Numbered from the stretch's first letter, positions 26,061 to 35,590 are shown. The stretch: 64,000 nucleotides of DNA from Streptomyces mirabilis (GCF_039503195.1 NZ_JBCJKP010000001.1:9734001-9798000); one strand, 5' to 3'. Program-made: numbers and translations. Notes: generated by a model from the sequence alone, not told the origin.

Positions 26061-27145
26061 CGGGCGCTCCCCAGGGCGGTCAGCGGGTCGACGGAGGTGA
26101 TGCGGCGGATGGACAGGGCGGCCCCGAGCGCGCCGAGGAGGATCATCACAACGGCTGGAAGAAGGACGGTGGCGGGAGTGAGGAGGAACGGCACGGTGGA
26201 GCCGACGACGAGGGCTCCCAGGGCTGCGGCGATGCCGGTGCCGATCAGGGTGCCGCCGGCCAGCAGGGCGACGGCTTGGCCGAGGGCGTCCTTGAGAAGG
26301 TTGGGGGTGGAGGCGCCAAGTGCCTTGAGGACGGCGACGTCGCCGTTGCGCTGGATGGTCCACACGGTGAAGAAGGTGCCGATGACGAGGGCGGAGATGG
26401 CGAACAGGAAACCGCGCATCATCTGCAGGGAGCCGTTCTCGGAGGTGTAGGAGCCGATCGCGGACAGCGAGTTGTTGGTGGTGACGGTCTTGGTGCCGAC
26501 CTGCTTGTCAGTGGCCGCCGTATCGGCCCCGGAGGTGGTGCTCAGGGCGATGACGGTGGCGGTCGGGCTGTCGCCGCTGCCGGTGGGCGGCGCGGTCTTC
26601 TGCCAGGTGTCCAGGCTGGTCCAGATGACCGGGGTGTGGCTGAAGAAGGCATCTCCCCGTACGGCGGCCACCTTCAGCTCCTGCCCCGCCAAGGCAAGGG
26701 AGTCGCCGGCCTTGACTCCGAGGTCGTCGGACGCCGCGGTGGACAGCACCACCGACACGTTGTCGATCTTGCTGCTTGCCGGGGCGAGGCTGGAGCCGGG
26801 CTCGACTCCGAAGGCGGTGACCCCGGTGCTCTTGCCTCCGGTGGTGACCTTGGTGGTGGTGATCCCCAGCGGTTCGGCACTCTCGACGCCAGGGGCCCTG
26901 GACCACTGCTGCCACTGCTGCTCGGTGACGGTGGAGTTGGCGTACGACAGATCCTGCCCGCCGCCTGGCGCCTGGAAGGCGATCTTGTCGGCGGGCAATC
27001 CCGTGATCGCGGAGATGTTCTGCCGGCCCAATCCGGCGGTCAGCCCGGACAGCAGCCCGACCAGCAAGGTGATCAGCACGATGACGGTCCCCATCAGGGC
27101 GAAGCGCCCCTGGGCGAACTTCAGATCTCTCCAGGCGACGAACAC
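26057..27145 (-). CDS. FtsX-like ABC transporter permease
   Basis: A 362-residue membrane protein. An N-terminal helix (FALMGTVIVLITLLVGLLSG) is followed by an extracytoplasmic domain of about 200 residues rich in Thr/Ser. Three C-terminal helices belong to the FtsX domain (MRGFLFAISALVIGTFFTVW; GQAVALLAGGTLIGTGIAAAL; ATVLLPAVVMILLGALGAAL). The conserved cytoplasmic piece GDVAVLKALGASTPNLLKDA couples to the ATPase. GTG 27145 starts it, although AAGGGACAG upstream would also suit a nearby ATC. It is divergent from the histidine kinase gene and forms an operon with the ATPase. Confidence 0.88.
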   Translation of the reverse strand: MFVAWRDLKFAQGRFALMGTVIVLITLLVGLLSGLTAGLGRQNISAITGLPADKIAFQAPGGGQDLSYANSTVTEQQWQQWSRAPGVESAEPLGITTTKVTTGGKSTGVTAFGVEPGSSLAPASSKIDNVSVVLSTAASDDLGVKAGDSLALAGQELKVAAVRGDAFFSHTPVIWTSLDTWQKTAPPTGSGDSPTATVIALSTTSGADTAATDKQVGTKTVTTNNSLSAIGSYTSENGSLQMMRGFLFAISALVIGTFFTVWTIQRNGDVAVLKALGASTPNLLKDALGQAVALLAGGTLIGTGIAAALGALVVGSTVPFLLTPATVLLPAVVMILLGALGAALSIRRITSVDPLTALGSAR

Positions 27146-27317
27146 GGCCTTGATCTGTCCCTTCGGTGGTGGAAGCGGTGTGACTCCACCATCGCCGCCG
27201 GCCCCCCGTGCACACGTCTGACACAGGAGGGCACTTCACGGCCCGAACGACGGCACGCGGGTTCTAACTTTCGATGGAGGTGTCGCGGGAGCCTGGCTTC
27301 GTACCCTGGGTGGCACT

Positions 27318-28538
27318 GTGAACACCTCTGTCCCCACCCTGACCTCCACCACCCGGACCCTGGCCTGGTGCCTGCACCTGCTGATCATCGGCCTGCTCGC
27401 CCTGGCCGCCGGTCGGGCCACAGCCGACAGCCAACCTCGCGCCGGGTTGATCGTCGCCGTGGCTGCAGCGTGCGCTGCGGCGTACACGGTCGGGCCGCTC
27501 CTGCCCAGCGTCCGCCGTTCGCGGCGGGCCGCCGCCCTGTGGCTGGCCGCTGTGGGCACCGTGTGGCTGGCCCTGCTGGCCCTGTCCTCCGACGGGGTGT
27601 GGGTGGCGTTCCCGCTGTACTTCCTCCAGCTCCACCTGCTGCCACGCCGCGCCGGGCTTGCCGCCGTGGCCGCCACCGCGGCGGCGGCCATCACCGGCTT
27701 CGCCGCTCATCAGCACTCCTTCACCCCCGCCATGGCCATCGGCCCCGCGCTCGGCGCCGCCGTCGCCGTCGCGGTGGTGCGGGGATACCAGGCCCTGTAC
27801 CGGGAGAGCGAACAGCGCAGGCGACTGATCGAGGAGCTCACCGCCACCCGCGCCGACTTGGCTCAGGTCCAGCACACCGCCGGGGTACTGGCCGAACGCG
27901 AGCGGCTGGCCCGCGAGATCCACGACACCCTCGCGCAGGGGCTCTCCAGTATCCAGCTGCTGCTGCGTGCCGCCGAACGCGCCCTGCCCGACCGGCCCGA
28001 TGCCGCCGCCCGCCACGTGGAGGCGGCCCGCCAAGCCGCGGTGGACAACCTGGTCGAGGCCCGCCGCTTCGTCGCCGCCCTCAGCCCGCCCGCCCTGGAA
28101 GGCACCACCCTGGCCGGCGCCCTGGAACGCCTGTGCACCACCACCAGCGCCCGCCATCGGATCACCGCCCATTTCCACCTCGCCGGCGGCCCTGTTCCGC
28201 TGGCCACCGCGCACGAAGTCGCCCTCCTGCGTATCGCCCAGTCCGCCCTCGCCAACACCGTCCGCCACGCCCACGCCAGCACGGCCGAGATCACCCTCAG
28301 CTACCTCGGCGACCACATCGCCCTCCATGCCGTCGACGACGGCACCGGCTTCGACCCCGGCTGGCTGCCCGCGCCCGACCCCGAAAACGGCGGCTTCGGC
28401 CTGGCCGCCATGCGCGCCCGCATACACGCCCTCGGCGGCACCCTGGCCATCGAATCCGCCCCCGGCCACGGCACCGCCCTGGCCGCACAGCTCCCCCTCA
28501 CCCCGCCCGCTGAGACCGCACCCGAGGGCCGCCCATGA
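27318..28538 (+). CDS. NarL-type sensor histidine kinase
   Basis: A 406-residue kinase with an N-terminal block of four or five helices (about 15-155) and no large external sensor domain. A coiled linker leads to the HisKA_3 dimerisation box (REIHDTLAQGLSSIQLLLRA) carrying the phosphorylated His. The ATPase domain follows (ALANTVRHAHA; DDGTGFDPGW; GGFGLAAMRARI). This intramembrane-sensing layout is common among kinases controlling ABC exporters. GTG 27318 start. Its stop overlaps the regulator ATG by four bases, and the ABC genes diverge 170 bases upstream. Confidence 0.93.
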   Translation: MNTSVPTLTSTTRTLAWCLHLLIIGLLALAAGRATADSQPRAGLIVAVAAACAAAYTVGPLLPSVRRSRRAAALWLAAVGTVWLALLALSSDGVWVAFPLYFLQLHLLPRRAGLAAVAATAAAAITGFAAHQHSFTPAMAIGPALGAAVAVAVVRGYQALYRESEQRRRLIEELTATRADLAQVQHTAGVLAERERLAREIHDTLAQGLSSIQLLLRAAERALPDRPDAAARHVEAARQAAVDNLVEARRFVAALSPPALEGTTLAGALERLCTTTSARHRITAHFHLAGGPVPLATAHEVALLRIAQSALANTVRHAHASTAEITLSYLGDHIALHAVDDGTGFDPGWLPAPDPENGGFGLAAMRARIHALGGTLAIESAPGHGTALAAQLPLTPPAETAPEGRP

Positions 28539-29173
28539 CCGACGACACCCCCATCCGCCTCCTCCTGGCCGACGACCACCCCGTGGTCCGGGCCGGACTG
28601 CGCGCCGTGCTGGAAACCGAGCCCGGCCTCGTAGTCGTGGCCGAGGCCGCTACCGCCGAGGACGCCATCACCCGCACCGCCGAGGGCGACATAGACGTCG
28701 TGCTCATGGACCTGCAGTTCGGCAGGGGCATGGGTGGCGCCGAGGCCACCGCCCAGATCACCGCCCGACCGGGCGCCCCCCGCGTGCTGATCGTCACCAC
28801 CTACGACTCCGACGCCGACACCCTGCCCGCCATCGAGGCCGGCGCCACCGGCTACCTCCTCAAGGACGCCCCACCCGAAGACCTGGCCGCCGCCGTCCGC
28901 ACCGCCGCCACCGGCCGCACCACCCTCGCCCCCACGGTCGCCGAGAGGCTCATGAACCGGCTGCGCACGCCTGGCACCTCCCTGACCCGACGCGAGACCG
29001 AAGTCCTCGCCCTGGTCGCCGACGGCTTGTCCAACCAGGCCATCGGCCACCGCCTCCACCTGACCGAAGGCACCGTCAAATCCCACCTCGCCCGCAGCTA
29101 CGCCAAACTCAGCGTCGACTCACGCACCGCCGCCGTCGCCGCCGCAACCGACCTCGGCCTCATCCGCCGCTGA
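28535..29173 (+). CDS. NarL/LuxR-family response regulator
   Basis: A 212-residue regulator paired with the preceding kinase. The receiver domain has LLADDHPVVRAGL, the phospho-acceptor Asp in VVLMDLQFGRGM and the Lys of YLLKDAPPEDL. A LuxR-type helix-turn-helix closes the protein (LTRRETEVLALVADGLSNQA; LTEGTVKSHLARSYAKL). Overlap with the kinase gene implies a 1:1 partnership. By arrangement its likely target is the divergent ABC exporter promoter in 27146-27317. Confidence 0.93.
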   Translation: MTDDTPIRLLLADDHPVVRAGLRAVLETEPGLVVVAEAATAEDAITRTAEGDIDVVLMDLQFGRGMGGAEATAQITARPGAPRVLIVTTYDSDADTLPAIEAGATGYLLKDAPPEDLAAAVRTAATGRTTLAPTVAERLMNRLRTPGTSLTRRETEVLALVADGLSNQAIGHRLHLTEGTVKSHLARSYAKLSVDSRTAAVAAATDLGLIRR

Positions 29174-29372
29174 CCGGGCACTTCCTCGACCGGCCCTCTA
29201 TCCGGCCACCAGCCCGTCATGCCGAGCGAGCAGGACTGTCCCTGCCCATGACCGGACAGCAACGCGATCTACGGCTACGTCAAGAGCGGCGTGGACGCCT
29301 ACCTGGCCAAGCTCCGGGCCGGTGTTCACCAGTACCTGCGCAACTGCGTGGACGTCCAGACGCCTCCGTAGA

Positions 29373-30110
29373 TCAGCGGCGGCGCAGTTCCTCGGACCAG
29401 TCCCGCAGCGGGTCGGCGAGGGTGAGGTTGTCGCCGCGGGCCACGGTCTGGAGCAGCTGGGCGCACACGGTCGCTTCGGCGGCGAGGCCGGCCGGGCTGC
29501 CCACGCGGTCGGGGCTGACGGCCACCACCTTCTCCAGCGTCCTGGTGAGGTCGGTCCACCAGGAGTCCGGCAACGGAAGGTCGTGCAGGACCTCGAACGC
29601 GTCCCTGATCGCCTGGTGCAGGGCGGGGCGGTCGCCGGGGTCCGCTCGAGGTTGTGCAGCAGGAGCAGGTCCAGCCGCTCGCGCCCGAGCTGGGCGCGGT
29701 TGCGGCGGGTCTGCCGGCGCACGTAGGTGGGGGCAGCGTCGACCCACTGCGCGCCGGAGGCGGCTGCACGGGCAGCCGCCTCCGGGATCACCTGGCACCG
29801 GTAGGTACCGAGGGCGAGAGCCGCTGTCACAGCAGGCTCCCCAAGACGGCGGCCTGCCCGGCAACGAGCCCCCTGGACCAGCCCGACGACGTCCTCCAGG
29901 GCGAGGCCGGCTGTATCGGCGAGCGTGGCCAGGTCCACGGTGCGGCCGTCGACCAGCGGGCGCAGCACCGCCTCCGCCGCGGGCGCGAACGTGCCCCCGG
30001 CGGCGGACAGCGTCGCCACGTCCTCGCCGACCTCCAGCACGACGCGAGCGGTGGTCAGCCGCACCCGCAGACCGCCGTCGAGGGGGGATGCCGTCGATGT
30101 ACGGCAGGCT
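29373..30110 (-). pseudogene. Aldo/keto reductase-containing gene, internally deleted and frameshifted
   Basis: Three minus frames give ALALGTYRCQVIPEAAARAA plus ASGAQWVDAAPTYV (AKR strand 1 and the catalytic Asp region), then LGRERLDLLLLHNLERTP, and finally HQAIRDAFEVLHDLPLPDSW to WSEELRRR. The middle of the AKR barrel is missing. Upstream, VRLTTARVVLEVGEDVATLS and DGRTVDLATLADTAGLALED form a small domain like those seen in related actinobacterial fusions. The frames do not connect. Between 29174 and 29372 lies only an unidentified scrap (AIYGYVKSGVDAYLAKLRAG). Confidence 0.65.
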
Positions 30111-30129
30111 CGGCACCATCCGGCCGACG

Positions 30130-30530
30130 GGCGGGCAGCGGCGGGTCGCTGCCCTGACGGACCCAGATCACCGCGTTCATGATCTCCGGCAGCTCGGTGG
30201 CGATCGGGGACAGCAGCAGCGCGGTGACCGCGGCCGACAGGCCCAGCATCGGGCCGATCGCGTCCAGCTGCTTCACGAACAGCTGCGAGGCGAAGAAGAT
30301 CACCACCAGGGTCACGTGGGTCTGCGCGACTACCGCCCAGGTGGCCGGGGAGGCGGCCCTGGGCTGGAAACTTCAGCGGCTCCAGCTCCGGACCCTCCTC
30401 GTCGTCGCCACCGCGGATCTCCCGCCAGAAGTAGACGGCGTTGCCGGCGAAGAACAGCGGGCCGAGCACGGGCTTGAACGCGAACGCGACCAGGCCGAGC
30501 GCCACCTTCACGATGAAGATTGGCAGGAAC
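30130..30530 (-). pseudogene. Sodium/calcium exchanger-type membrane protein, fragment
   Basis: One frame reads FLPIFIVKVALGLVAFAFKP, then FAGNAVYFWREIRGG. After a frameshift near 30350 another reads LVVIFFASQLFVKQLDAIGP, MLGLSAAVTALLLSPIATEL and PEIMNAVIWVRQG. The last includes the ion-coordinating repeat of the CaCA exchanger family (SPxATELPE). The N-terminal repeat and the C-terminal end are missing. It abuts the AKR relic on one side and the DUF4360 relic on the other. Confidence 0.72.
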
Positions 30531-30569
30531 CACCCGGAGGCCGAGGAGGCTCTGGGAAGTGCCGCGGAC

Positions 30570-31272
30570 ATGGAGCGGCTGGCGGAGGACCAGAGTCTCA
30601 GCGCCCGCGCGCTGGCCGCGGCTGGTGCTGCCGCATCATTGTTCGGCTCGTCGGCCTTCGGCGGCAACCCGCCCACGCCGCGGGACCGGGTCGTCATCGA
30701 CACGGCGGCGGTCAATGGTTCCGGCTGCCCGGCGGGGACGGCCGCCGTGACCGTGTCCCCTGACAACACCGCCTTCACCGTCACCTACAGCAACTACCTC
30801 GCCCGGGATGGGGCCCGGGCCGGCGCCGACCGACCGGAAGAAGGACTGTCAGCTCGACCTGCGAGTGCACGTCCCCGGTGGCTACACCTACGCGATCGTG
30901 TCCGCCGGCTACCGCGGCTTCGCGTCACTGGCGCCGGGTGCGTCCGGGACCCAGGGGGCCAGCCACCCCTTCCAGGGCAACGCCCACACCACCAACTCGA
31001 CCCACCACTTCAAGGGCGGGTTCAACGGCAACTGGCAGAGGACCGGCACCGTGGACGTCGCCGCCCGGGTCTTCGCCCCCTGCGGGGAGGAGCGCGACCT
31101 CAACATCAACACTGAACTGCGGGTCGAGCGCGGCACCTCGAGCCCGAGTGCCACCAGCTTCATGGAGATGGACTCAACGGACGGCAGGATCAAAACCGTG
31201 TACCAGATGGCCTGGAAGCGGTGTCGGCGATCTCCTGGCGCTGCGATCGGCGGGTGCGTCCAGGCTGAGTGA
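30570..31272 (+). pseudogene. DUF4360 secreted protein, frameshifted
   Basis: A hydrophobic stretch (ALAAAGAAASLFGSSAFGG) like a signal peptide leads to VNGSGCPAGTAAVTVSPDNT and FTVTYSNYLA. A frameshift near 30808 leads to PTDRKKDCQLDLRVHVPGGY, YAIVSAGYRGFASLAPGASG and VDVAARVFAPCGEERDLNIN, then FMEMDSTDGRIKTVYQMAWK. These are the landmarks of DUF4360 with its conserved cysteines. The beginning is fused to unrelated sequence, so the true start may be lost. A single base change would restore most of the domain. Confidence 0.75.
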
Positions 31273-31895
31273 CTCCCGAAGTCACCGACGAAGAAACAGG
31301 CGCAGTCAAGCGACGGCCCGAGGCGGTCGATGATGCGGTCGGCCGCAGGCGGCAGAACCCGGTCCTCCAGCGGATGGCGTGCACCCGCAGGTGCTCGCGC
31401 TGGCCGCGGAACCGGGTCGTCCAGCTCCGGCGACACATCGGTGTCGACCCCGAGTTCGTCCTCGCTGCCGATAAGGGAAACGATTGTCGGCACGTCGGAC
31501 TCCGGTTGCTGCCAGTACCGTCCGGGTTCACGTAGGTGGTCGAGGTCTCCGTGCGAGCGTCGGTGACCTCGATGCGGCGCTTCTTCTCGACCGCCTTCGG
31601 CATGCCGACAGGAGCCAAAGGACGACCACGCGGACGACCCCGTCGCGGGCAGTAGGACAACCAGGAAGATGGCAGACCAGCGCAGCCCAGCGGCATGCGA
31701 CGCGCTCACTCCGGCGACTGGGCGTCCAGATCGGCGCGGACAACCCGATCCCACTGCATTGCTCCCCGCGCTGACCACGCGTCGACGCCAGTAGGATCTA
31801 ATGGGCAGGCGCACGCGGAGCAGACGAATACTGATCATCACCGGTCGACAGCTCCGTCTTGGATCCGCGCGGCCCTCGAACCTGGATGGTTGTAC
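31273..31895 (-). pseudogene. Decayed coding region with an RHS-like scrap
   Basis: On the minus strand at about 31530-31690 the phrase KRRIEVTDARTETSTTYVNP followed by DGTG resembles the N-terminal linker of large streptomycete RHS/polymorphic-toxin proteins. After a frame change 31270-31520 reads PTIVSLIGSEDELGVDTDVS and LEDRVLPPAADRIIDRLGPS, coding-like but unrecognised. No start or continuous frame exists, so this is debris. Confidence 0.35.
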
Positions 31896-32093
31896 ATGAC
31901 TTCTGCCTCCCCTCATCTCGATCCTGCCCAGCCCGCACAGGACACGGCAGACTCGCGACCTGCGCCGCAGCACAACGATCTCTTTCTCCAGCCGCGCTAC
32001 ACCGTCGACCTGCCGCCGCTGGACGAGGAGGAAGACACCTTCTCCCCGCCCCCGCCCGCACAAAAGCGGCGCGGAGCCACCCGAGGCCGTTGA
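31896..32093 (+). CDS. Possible small hypothetical protein, 65 aa
   Basis: From ATG 31896 a Pro/Asp/Glu-rich peptide (QHNDLFLQPRYTVDLPPLDE, then KRRGATRGR) runs to TGA 32093. It is hydrophilic and probably disordered. There is no good ribosome-binding site and no known homologue that I recognise. Beyond it, 32094-32353 shows nothing definable. Confidence 0.25.
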   Translation: MTSASPHLDPAQPAQDTADSRPAPQHNDLFLQPRYTVDLPPLDEEEDTFSPPPPAQKRRGATRGR

Positions 32094-32353
32094 CCGCAGA
32101 CAGTCCCGCGCGCGAAGCCTCGGCGCTATCCGCGAACGAGGTGCTCAAGTGGGTACCGTGCCAGCTCCGCAACCTGCCCGCGCCGGCGAGGAACCGGCAG
32201 CGCCATCCGTCGCTCCCCAGGCTTCGGCCGGTCTCATGAGGCAGGCCGTGTGCTATCCAACGAGGGCGATCAGGCGCGCGTCGGCCTCGCCGAGGTGGAC
32301 CAGCGTTGAGTGCCGCCAAGGGTGAAGCGGTGCCGCCACATCATCAAGGCCTC

Positions 32354-32530
32354 GTGACTCCTCCTCCGGCTGGAGCTGGGGGCTTCTCGCTATGCCGGGT
32401 TGGCGTGGCGACGGGCCAGCCCGGCCCGTAGAACGTTGGTGGCTGCCACGGTGTCGGCGTGGGCGTGGTGGCCGCGGGCGACGCAGTGGAATAAAGCGCC
32501 GGACGGGAAGTGATCGCCGTGGACCCCCGC
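32354..32530. mobile_element. tnpB: TnpB/IS200-605 end fragment in fold-back arrangement
   Basis: On the minus strand 32491-32390 encodes the TnpB C-terminus (FHCVARGHHAHADTVAATNV, then LRAGLARRHANPA and stop), followed by the IS right-end motif ending at 32354. Adjacent on the plus strand, 32498-32530 is a 33-base identical copy of 5487-5519 of the other TnpB relic, which encodes the residues that should precede the zinc ribbon. Consecutive parts of one gene therefore face opposite ways. Confidence 0.75.
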
Positions 32531-32639
32531 TGGCATGCAGGATCGTCAGGAACACCTCCCATCCGGCATCGTTGATCGAGGTGGTGAGCCCGGCTGGCCG
32601 AGGTGCCCGACCCTCGCGATCCGCGCGGCGTACGGCCCG

Positions 32640-33679
32640 CAGCACCGTGCTCGCCGGACGGGCGTTGTTCACGGCCGCCTCGCTCGTCACCGGCCTTGCC
32701 ACAGGCGCCTCTCGTTCGGCGGCACGGGATCGGCCGCAGGCGTCCTGCTCGGCGGCGCCCTGACCGACGGGCCCGGCCGGCAGTGGGGGTTTGCGTCAAC
32801 GTCCCCGTCGGCCTCGTCGCGCTGGCGGCCCTGCCCGTACTGCTCCCGCGCCAACTTCCGCAGCCTGCCCGGCTCGACCTGCCCGGCGCCGTGCTGGTCG
32901 CCGCGGGCACCGCCTCACTCATCTACGGCCTGGTACGGGCGGGTGACGCGGGACGGGTCAGCACGACGGCCGTCCTGCCGGTGGTCGGCGCCCTCGTCCT
33001 GTACGCGGTGTTCGCCGCCGTCGAGCGCGTGAGCCGGGCCGCGTTGATGGACCTGCGCATGTTCACCCGGCGCCCGGTGCCGGCCGGAGCGTTCCTGATG
33101 CTCGTGGCCACCGCGCTGCTCATCGGGTTCTCCTTCCTCGGCTCGGTCTACCTACAGCAGCAGCGCGGCTACAGTCCGCTCGCCACCGGTCTCGTCTTCC
33201 TGCCGGTCGCGGTGGCCACGGGTATCGGCGCCCGCCTGGGATCGCAGCTCGTCGGCCGGACCGGCAGCCTTACGGCCGCGGTGGCCGGCCTGGTGGCTAC
33301 GGCGGCCGGAACGATGCCGCTGGTCTGGCTCACCGTGGACGGCAGCGTGTACGCGCGGCTGATGCCCGGCCTGGTCATCGCCTCGTTCGGCATCGGGGTC
33401 GCCTTCGTCACCGCCATCACCGCCGCGCTCGCCCTGGTGGCCCCGGAGGAGGCGGGACTTGCTTCCGGGGTCGTCAACACCTCCCACGAAGTGGGCGGTT
33501 CGATGGGCGTCGCCGTGCTGTCCCCCGTCGCCGCGTCCGGCATCGAACACGGGGTGGCCGACGGTTTCACCAGCGCCTTCACCGTCAGCGCGATCACCGC
33601 CACGGCGAGTGCGCTGATCACCCTCGTCCTCGTACCGCACAGAAAGCCGCAGACGACCGGCGGTCCGCACGCGCACTGA
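32640..33679 (+). pseudogene. MFS (DHA2/EmrB-type) drug transporter, N-terminally truncated and frameshifted
   Basis: Early pieces occur in different frames (LAGRALFTAASLVTGLATG; GSAAGVLLGGALTDGPGRQW). They are followed by one long frame from about 32790 with NVPVGLVALAALPVLLPRQL, YLQQQRGYSPLATGLVFLPV and SGVVNTSHEVGGSMGVAVLS to TTGGPHAH. The last is typical of the 14-helix EmrB/QacA exporters. Helices 1-4, carrying motif A and the first proton-relay residues, are missing, so it cannot transport. About nine helices remain. Confidence 0.82.
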
Positions 33680-33704
33680 GGTGACTGCCGAACCAGCGTC
33701 GCGG

Positions 33705-34379
33705 CTAACGCTTGGCCTGGGTGATCCGCCACAGCCGACGCGGAAGTTCGCCCTCCTCGAAGGCGTCGACGCGGTGCATCTTCCAGCCCTGGGCGAGGCT
33801 CTTCAAGAGGGCCTCGTCGAAGAAGTGGACGGCGAAGCCGCCGTGTTCGTAGATGCCGTCGCCGTGGTCGATGCCTTTCCCGTAGTGGGCGTCGTCGGTG
33901 TGGCGGACGGTGTAGACGAGGAGGCCGCCCGAGCGTAGGACCCGGGCGATCTCGTCCATGGCGGCCCGGATCTCCTTGGTGGACAGGGCCATGCACAACA
34001 GCATGTGGGCGAACACGGCGTCCACGGAGGCGTCGGGCACCGGCAGCGGGTCGTGTACGTCGTGGACGGTGGTCGTGATCCGGTCGGTGAGGCCGGATTC
34101 CCGGGCGGCTGCGGTGAGTTGTTCCAGGGCGGTGGCACTGAAGTCGGTGGCGTGCACGGTGAAACCCTCGCGGGCAAAGAACAGGGCGTCCCGGCCGTGC
34201 CCCGCGCCGAGTTCGACCACCGTGCTTGCGCCGGCCGCACGGAAGGCCTCGGCGGCATGACGTGCGGGTTCGGATGGCTCCGTGCCGTACATCTGCGGGT
34301 GCTGGGTGTAGGTCGCCTGCCAGTGGGCGCGCTGGGCATCGGCCACGCGCTTGTCGTTCGGGTTCTTCTGATCGCCCAT
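33705..34379 (-). CDS. Class I SAM-dependent methyltransferase
   Basis: A 224-residue Rossmann-like methyltransferase. Motif I reads VVELGAGHGRDALFFAREGF, followed by an acidic residue after VHATDFS, motif II/III VDAVFAHMLLCMA and ARVLRSGGLLVYTVRH. The small-molecule substrate cannot be deduced; the fold and size fit tellurite-resistance- or thiopurine-like methyltransferases. ATG 34379 is immediately preceded (in its direction) by the terminator of the DUF305 gene, so it needs its own promoter or read-through. The gene is intact. Confidence 0.88.
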   Translation of the reverse strand: MGDQKNPNDKRVADAQRAHWQATYTQHPQMYGTEPSEPARHAAEAFRAAGASTVVELGAGHGRDALFFAREGFTVHATDFSATALEQLTAAARESGLTDRITTTVHDVHDPLPVPDASVDAVFAHMLLCMALSTKEIRAAMDEIARVLRSGGLLVYTVRHTDDAHYGKGIDHGDGIYEHGGFAVHFFDEALLKSLAQGWKMHRVDAFEEGELPRRLWRITQAKR

Positions 34380-34400
34380 GTTCGCCTCGTCGGTGCAGTG

Positions 34401-34436
34401 GGGGAGGGTGCCGGTGTCCGCACCGGCACCCTCCCC
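34401..34436 (-). terminator. Perfect 16-bp hairpin terminator
   Basis: GGGGAGGGTGCCGGTG and CACCGGCACCCTCCCC pair perfectly around a TCCG loop, nine bases beyond the DUF305 stop. The same hairpin would lie in the 5' leader of the downstream methyltransferase transcript. Confidence 0.85.
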
Positions 34437-34444
34437 GGAGAGTG

Positions 34445-35098
34445 TCAGTTCTTGCCGAGGAGCTTGTTCATCTCGGTGATCTCGGCGGTCTGCGCGGTGC
34501 TGATGCCGTCGGACATGGACGTGGCGGGTCCGTATTCGCCCTTGTCCTTCTCGGTGGTGGCCATCTCTATGGCGCCCTTGTGGTGTTCGATCATCATGGT
34601 CAGGAACATGGTGTCGAAGTCCGCGCCGGACGCCTTCTCCAGCTTGGCCATGTCCTTGCTGTCCATCATTCCGGGCATGTCGGAGTGCGCTGAGTGGTCC
34701 ATGCCGGGCATCGACTCCATCGAGCTGTCGGACGCCGTTACGTCCTTGCCCCAGGACTTGAGCCAGCCGCTCATGGTCTGGATCTCCGGGTCCTGGGCCT
34801 TCTCGATGCGCGCGGCGAGGTCCTTCACCTCGGCGGAGGAGGCTCGGTCGGCGGCGAGCTTCGCCATTTCCAGGGCCTGCTGGTGGTGCGGGATCATGCC
34901 CTGCGCGAAGGAGACGTCCTGGGCGTTGTGCGCTGCGGTGGTGGTGCCGGCGCTCGCGGAGGAGGACGCGGAGCTGTGGCCCTCGTGCCCGCTGCTCGCG
35001 CTGTCGCTGTCGTTGCCGCAGGCGGCGAGGACGAGAGTGGCGGTGACAGCCGTAGCCGCGAGAGTGGCGCGGCGGGTGAGGGTACGGATGTTGCGCAT
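34445..35098 (-). CDS. DUF305 lipoprotein (copper/metal-associated)
   Basis: A 217-residue exported protein. The signal peptide ends in a lipobox (ATLVLAACGN), so it should be lipid-anchored outside the membrane. Two ferritin-like DUF305 repeats follow: FAQGMIPHHQQALEMAKLAA and TMFLTMMIEHHKGAIEMATT, with His/Met-rich linkers (MDHSAHSDMPGMM) suited to soft-metal binding. Members are commonly found with copper-handling genes. ATG 35098 gives the signal peptide. Upstream on the same strand lie a DUF6153 gene and a permease remnant, suggesting a metal-stress operon. Confidence 0.88.
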   Translation of the reverse strand: MRNIRTLTRRATLAATAVTATLVLAACGNDSDSASSGHEGHSSASSSASAGTTTAAHNAQDVSFAQGMIPHHQQALEMAKLAADRASSAEVKDLAARIEKAQDPEIQTMSGWLKSWGKDVTASDSSMESMPGMDHSAHSDMPGMMDSKDMAKLEKASGADFDTMFLTMMIEHHKGAIEMATTEKDKGEYGPATSMSDGISTAQTAEITEMNKLLGKN

Positions 35099-35183
35099 GT
35101 GGGAACTCCTGCTGTGGGAAAGGGATCTGGATGTGCCGAGGCGCACCGCGTCGCTGAGCAGTGGGCGCGGTGGCGCGCGATGT

Positions 35184-35590
35184 CTAGATCCGCAGGAGTT
35201 GGAGTTCCGCCAGGGACGGTGGGGCGCGGGCGCCGTCCGGGCCGGAGCCGCGTACGAGCACACGGTGTCGGCACGTACCGGTACGGCTACCGGGTCGGGA
35301 ACGAGGGCAGACAATGCCGGCCCGTCGGTCACTGCACCTGACAGGCAGGTCGAGTCGGCGTGCTGGAGGTGGCCTCCGCCGCAGTGGCCGTCTCCGGAGC
35401 AGTCATGAGGGGCGCTGACCGCCGCCGCCAGGTGCTGTCGCTCGGCGCGTTCGTGTTCGTGGAGGCCACCGCCGGGAGCCAGGGCGTGCATGCCGAGCAG
35501 CCCTGCCAACAGTCCGAGCACGAGCAGCGCCCGCCACCGCCCGACAGGCGGTCGCGGAGGGTGCTGCTGCGGGCTCGTCATCGGGCTCAT
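35184..35590 (-). pseudogene. DUF6153 family membrane-associated protein, frameshifted near its end
   Basis: The frame begins MSPMTSPQQHPPRPPVGRWR with helix ALLVLGLLAGLLGMHALAPG, then a His/Cys-rich part (CSGDGHCGGGHLQHADSTC) and SALVPDPVAVPVRA. The conserved ending of the family (RAPPSLAELQLLRI then TAG at 35184) is present but in another frame, so a one-base shift near 35260 separates them. Without correction the frame reads on into the DUF305 gene. A sequencing error is possible. Confidence 0.65.

Noticed and set aside
27264..28469. Long open frame antisense to the NarL-type kinase
   Set aside because: It is Gly/Ala/Val-rich with no motif, and the opposite strand encodes a complete histidine kinase. 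High GC alone opens antisense frames.
26276..28513. Very long plus-strand open frame across the permease and kinase genes
   Set aside because: It overlaps two well-supported genes, reads as Arg/Pro/Gly runs and shows no domain.
34005..35408. Plus-strand open frame antisense to methyltransferase and DUF305
   Set aside because: The minus strand has complete domains, a lipobox and a terminator. The plus reading is a composition shadow.
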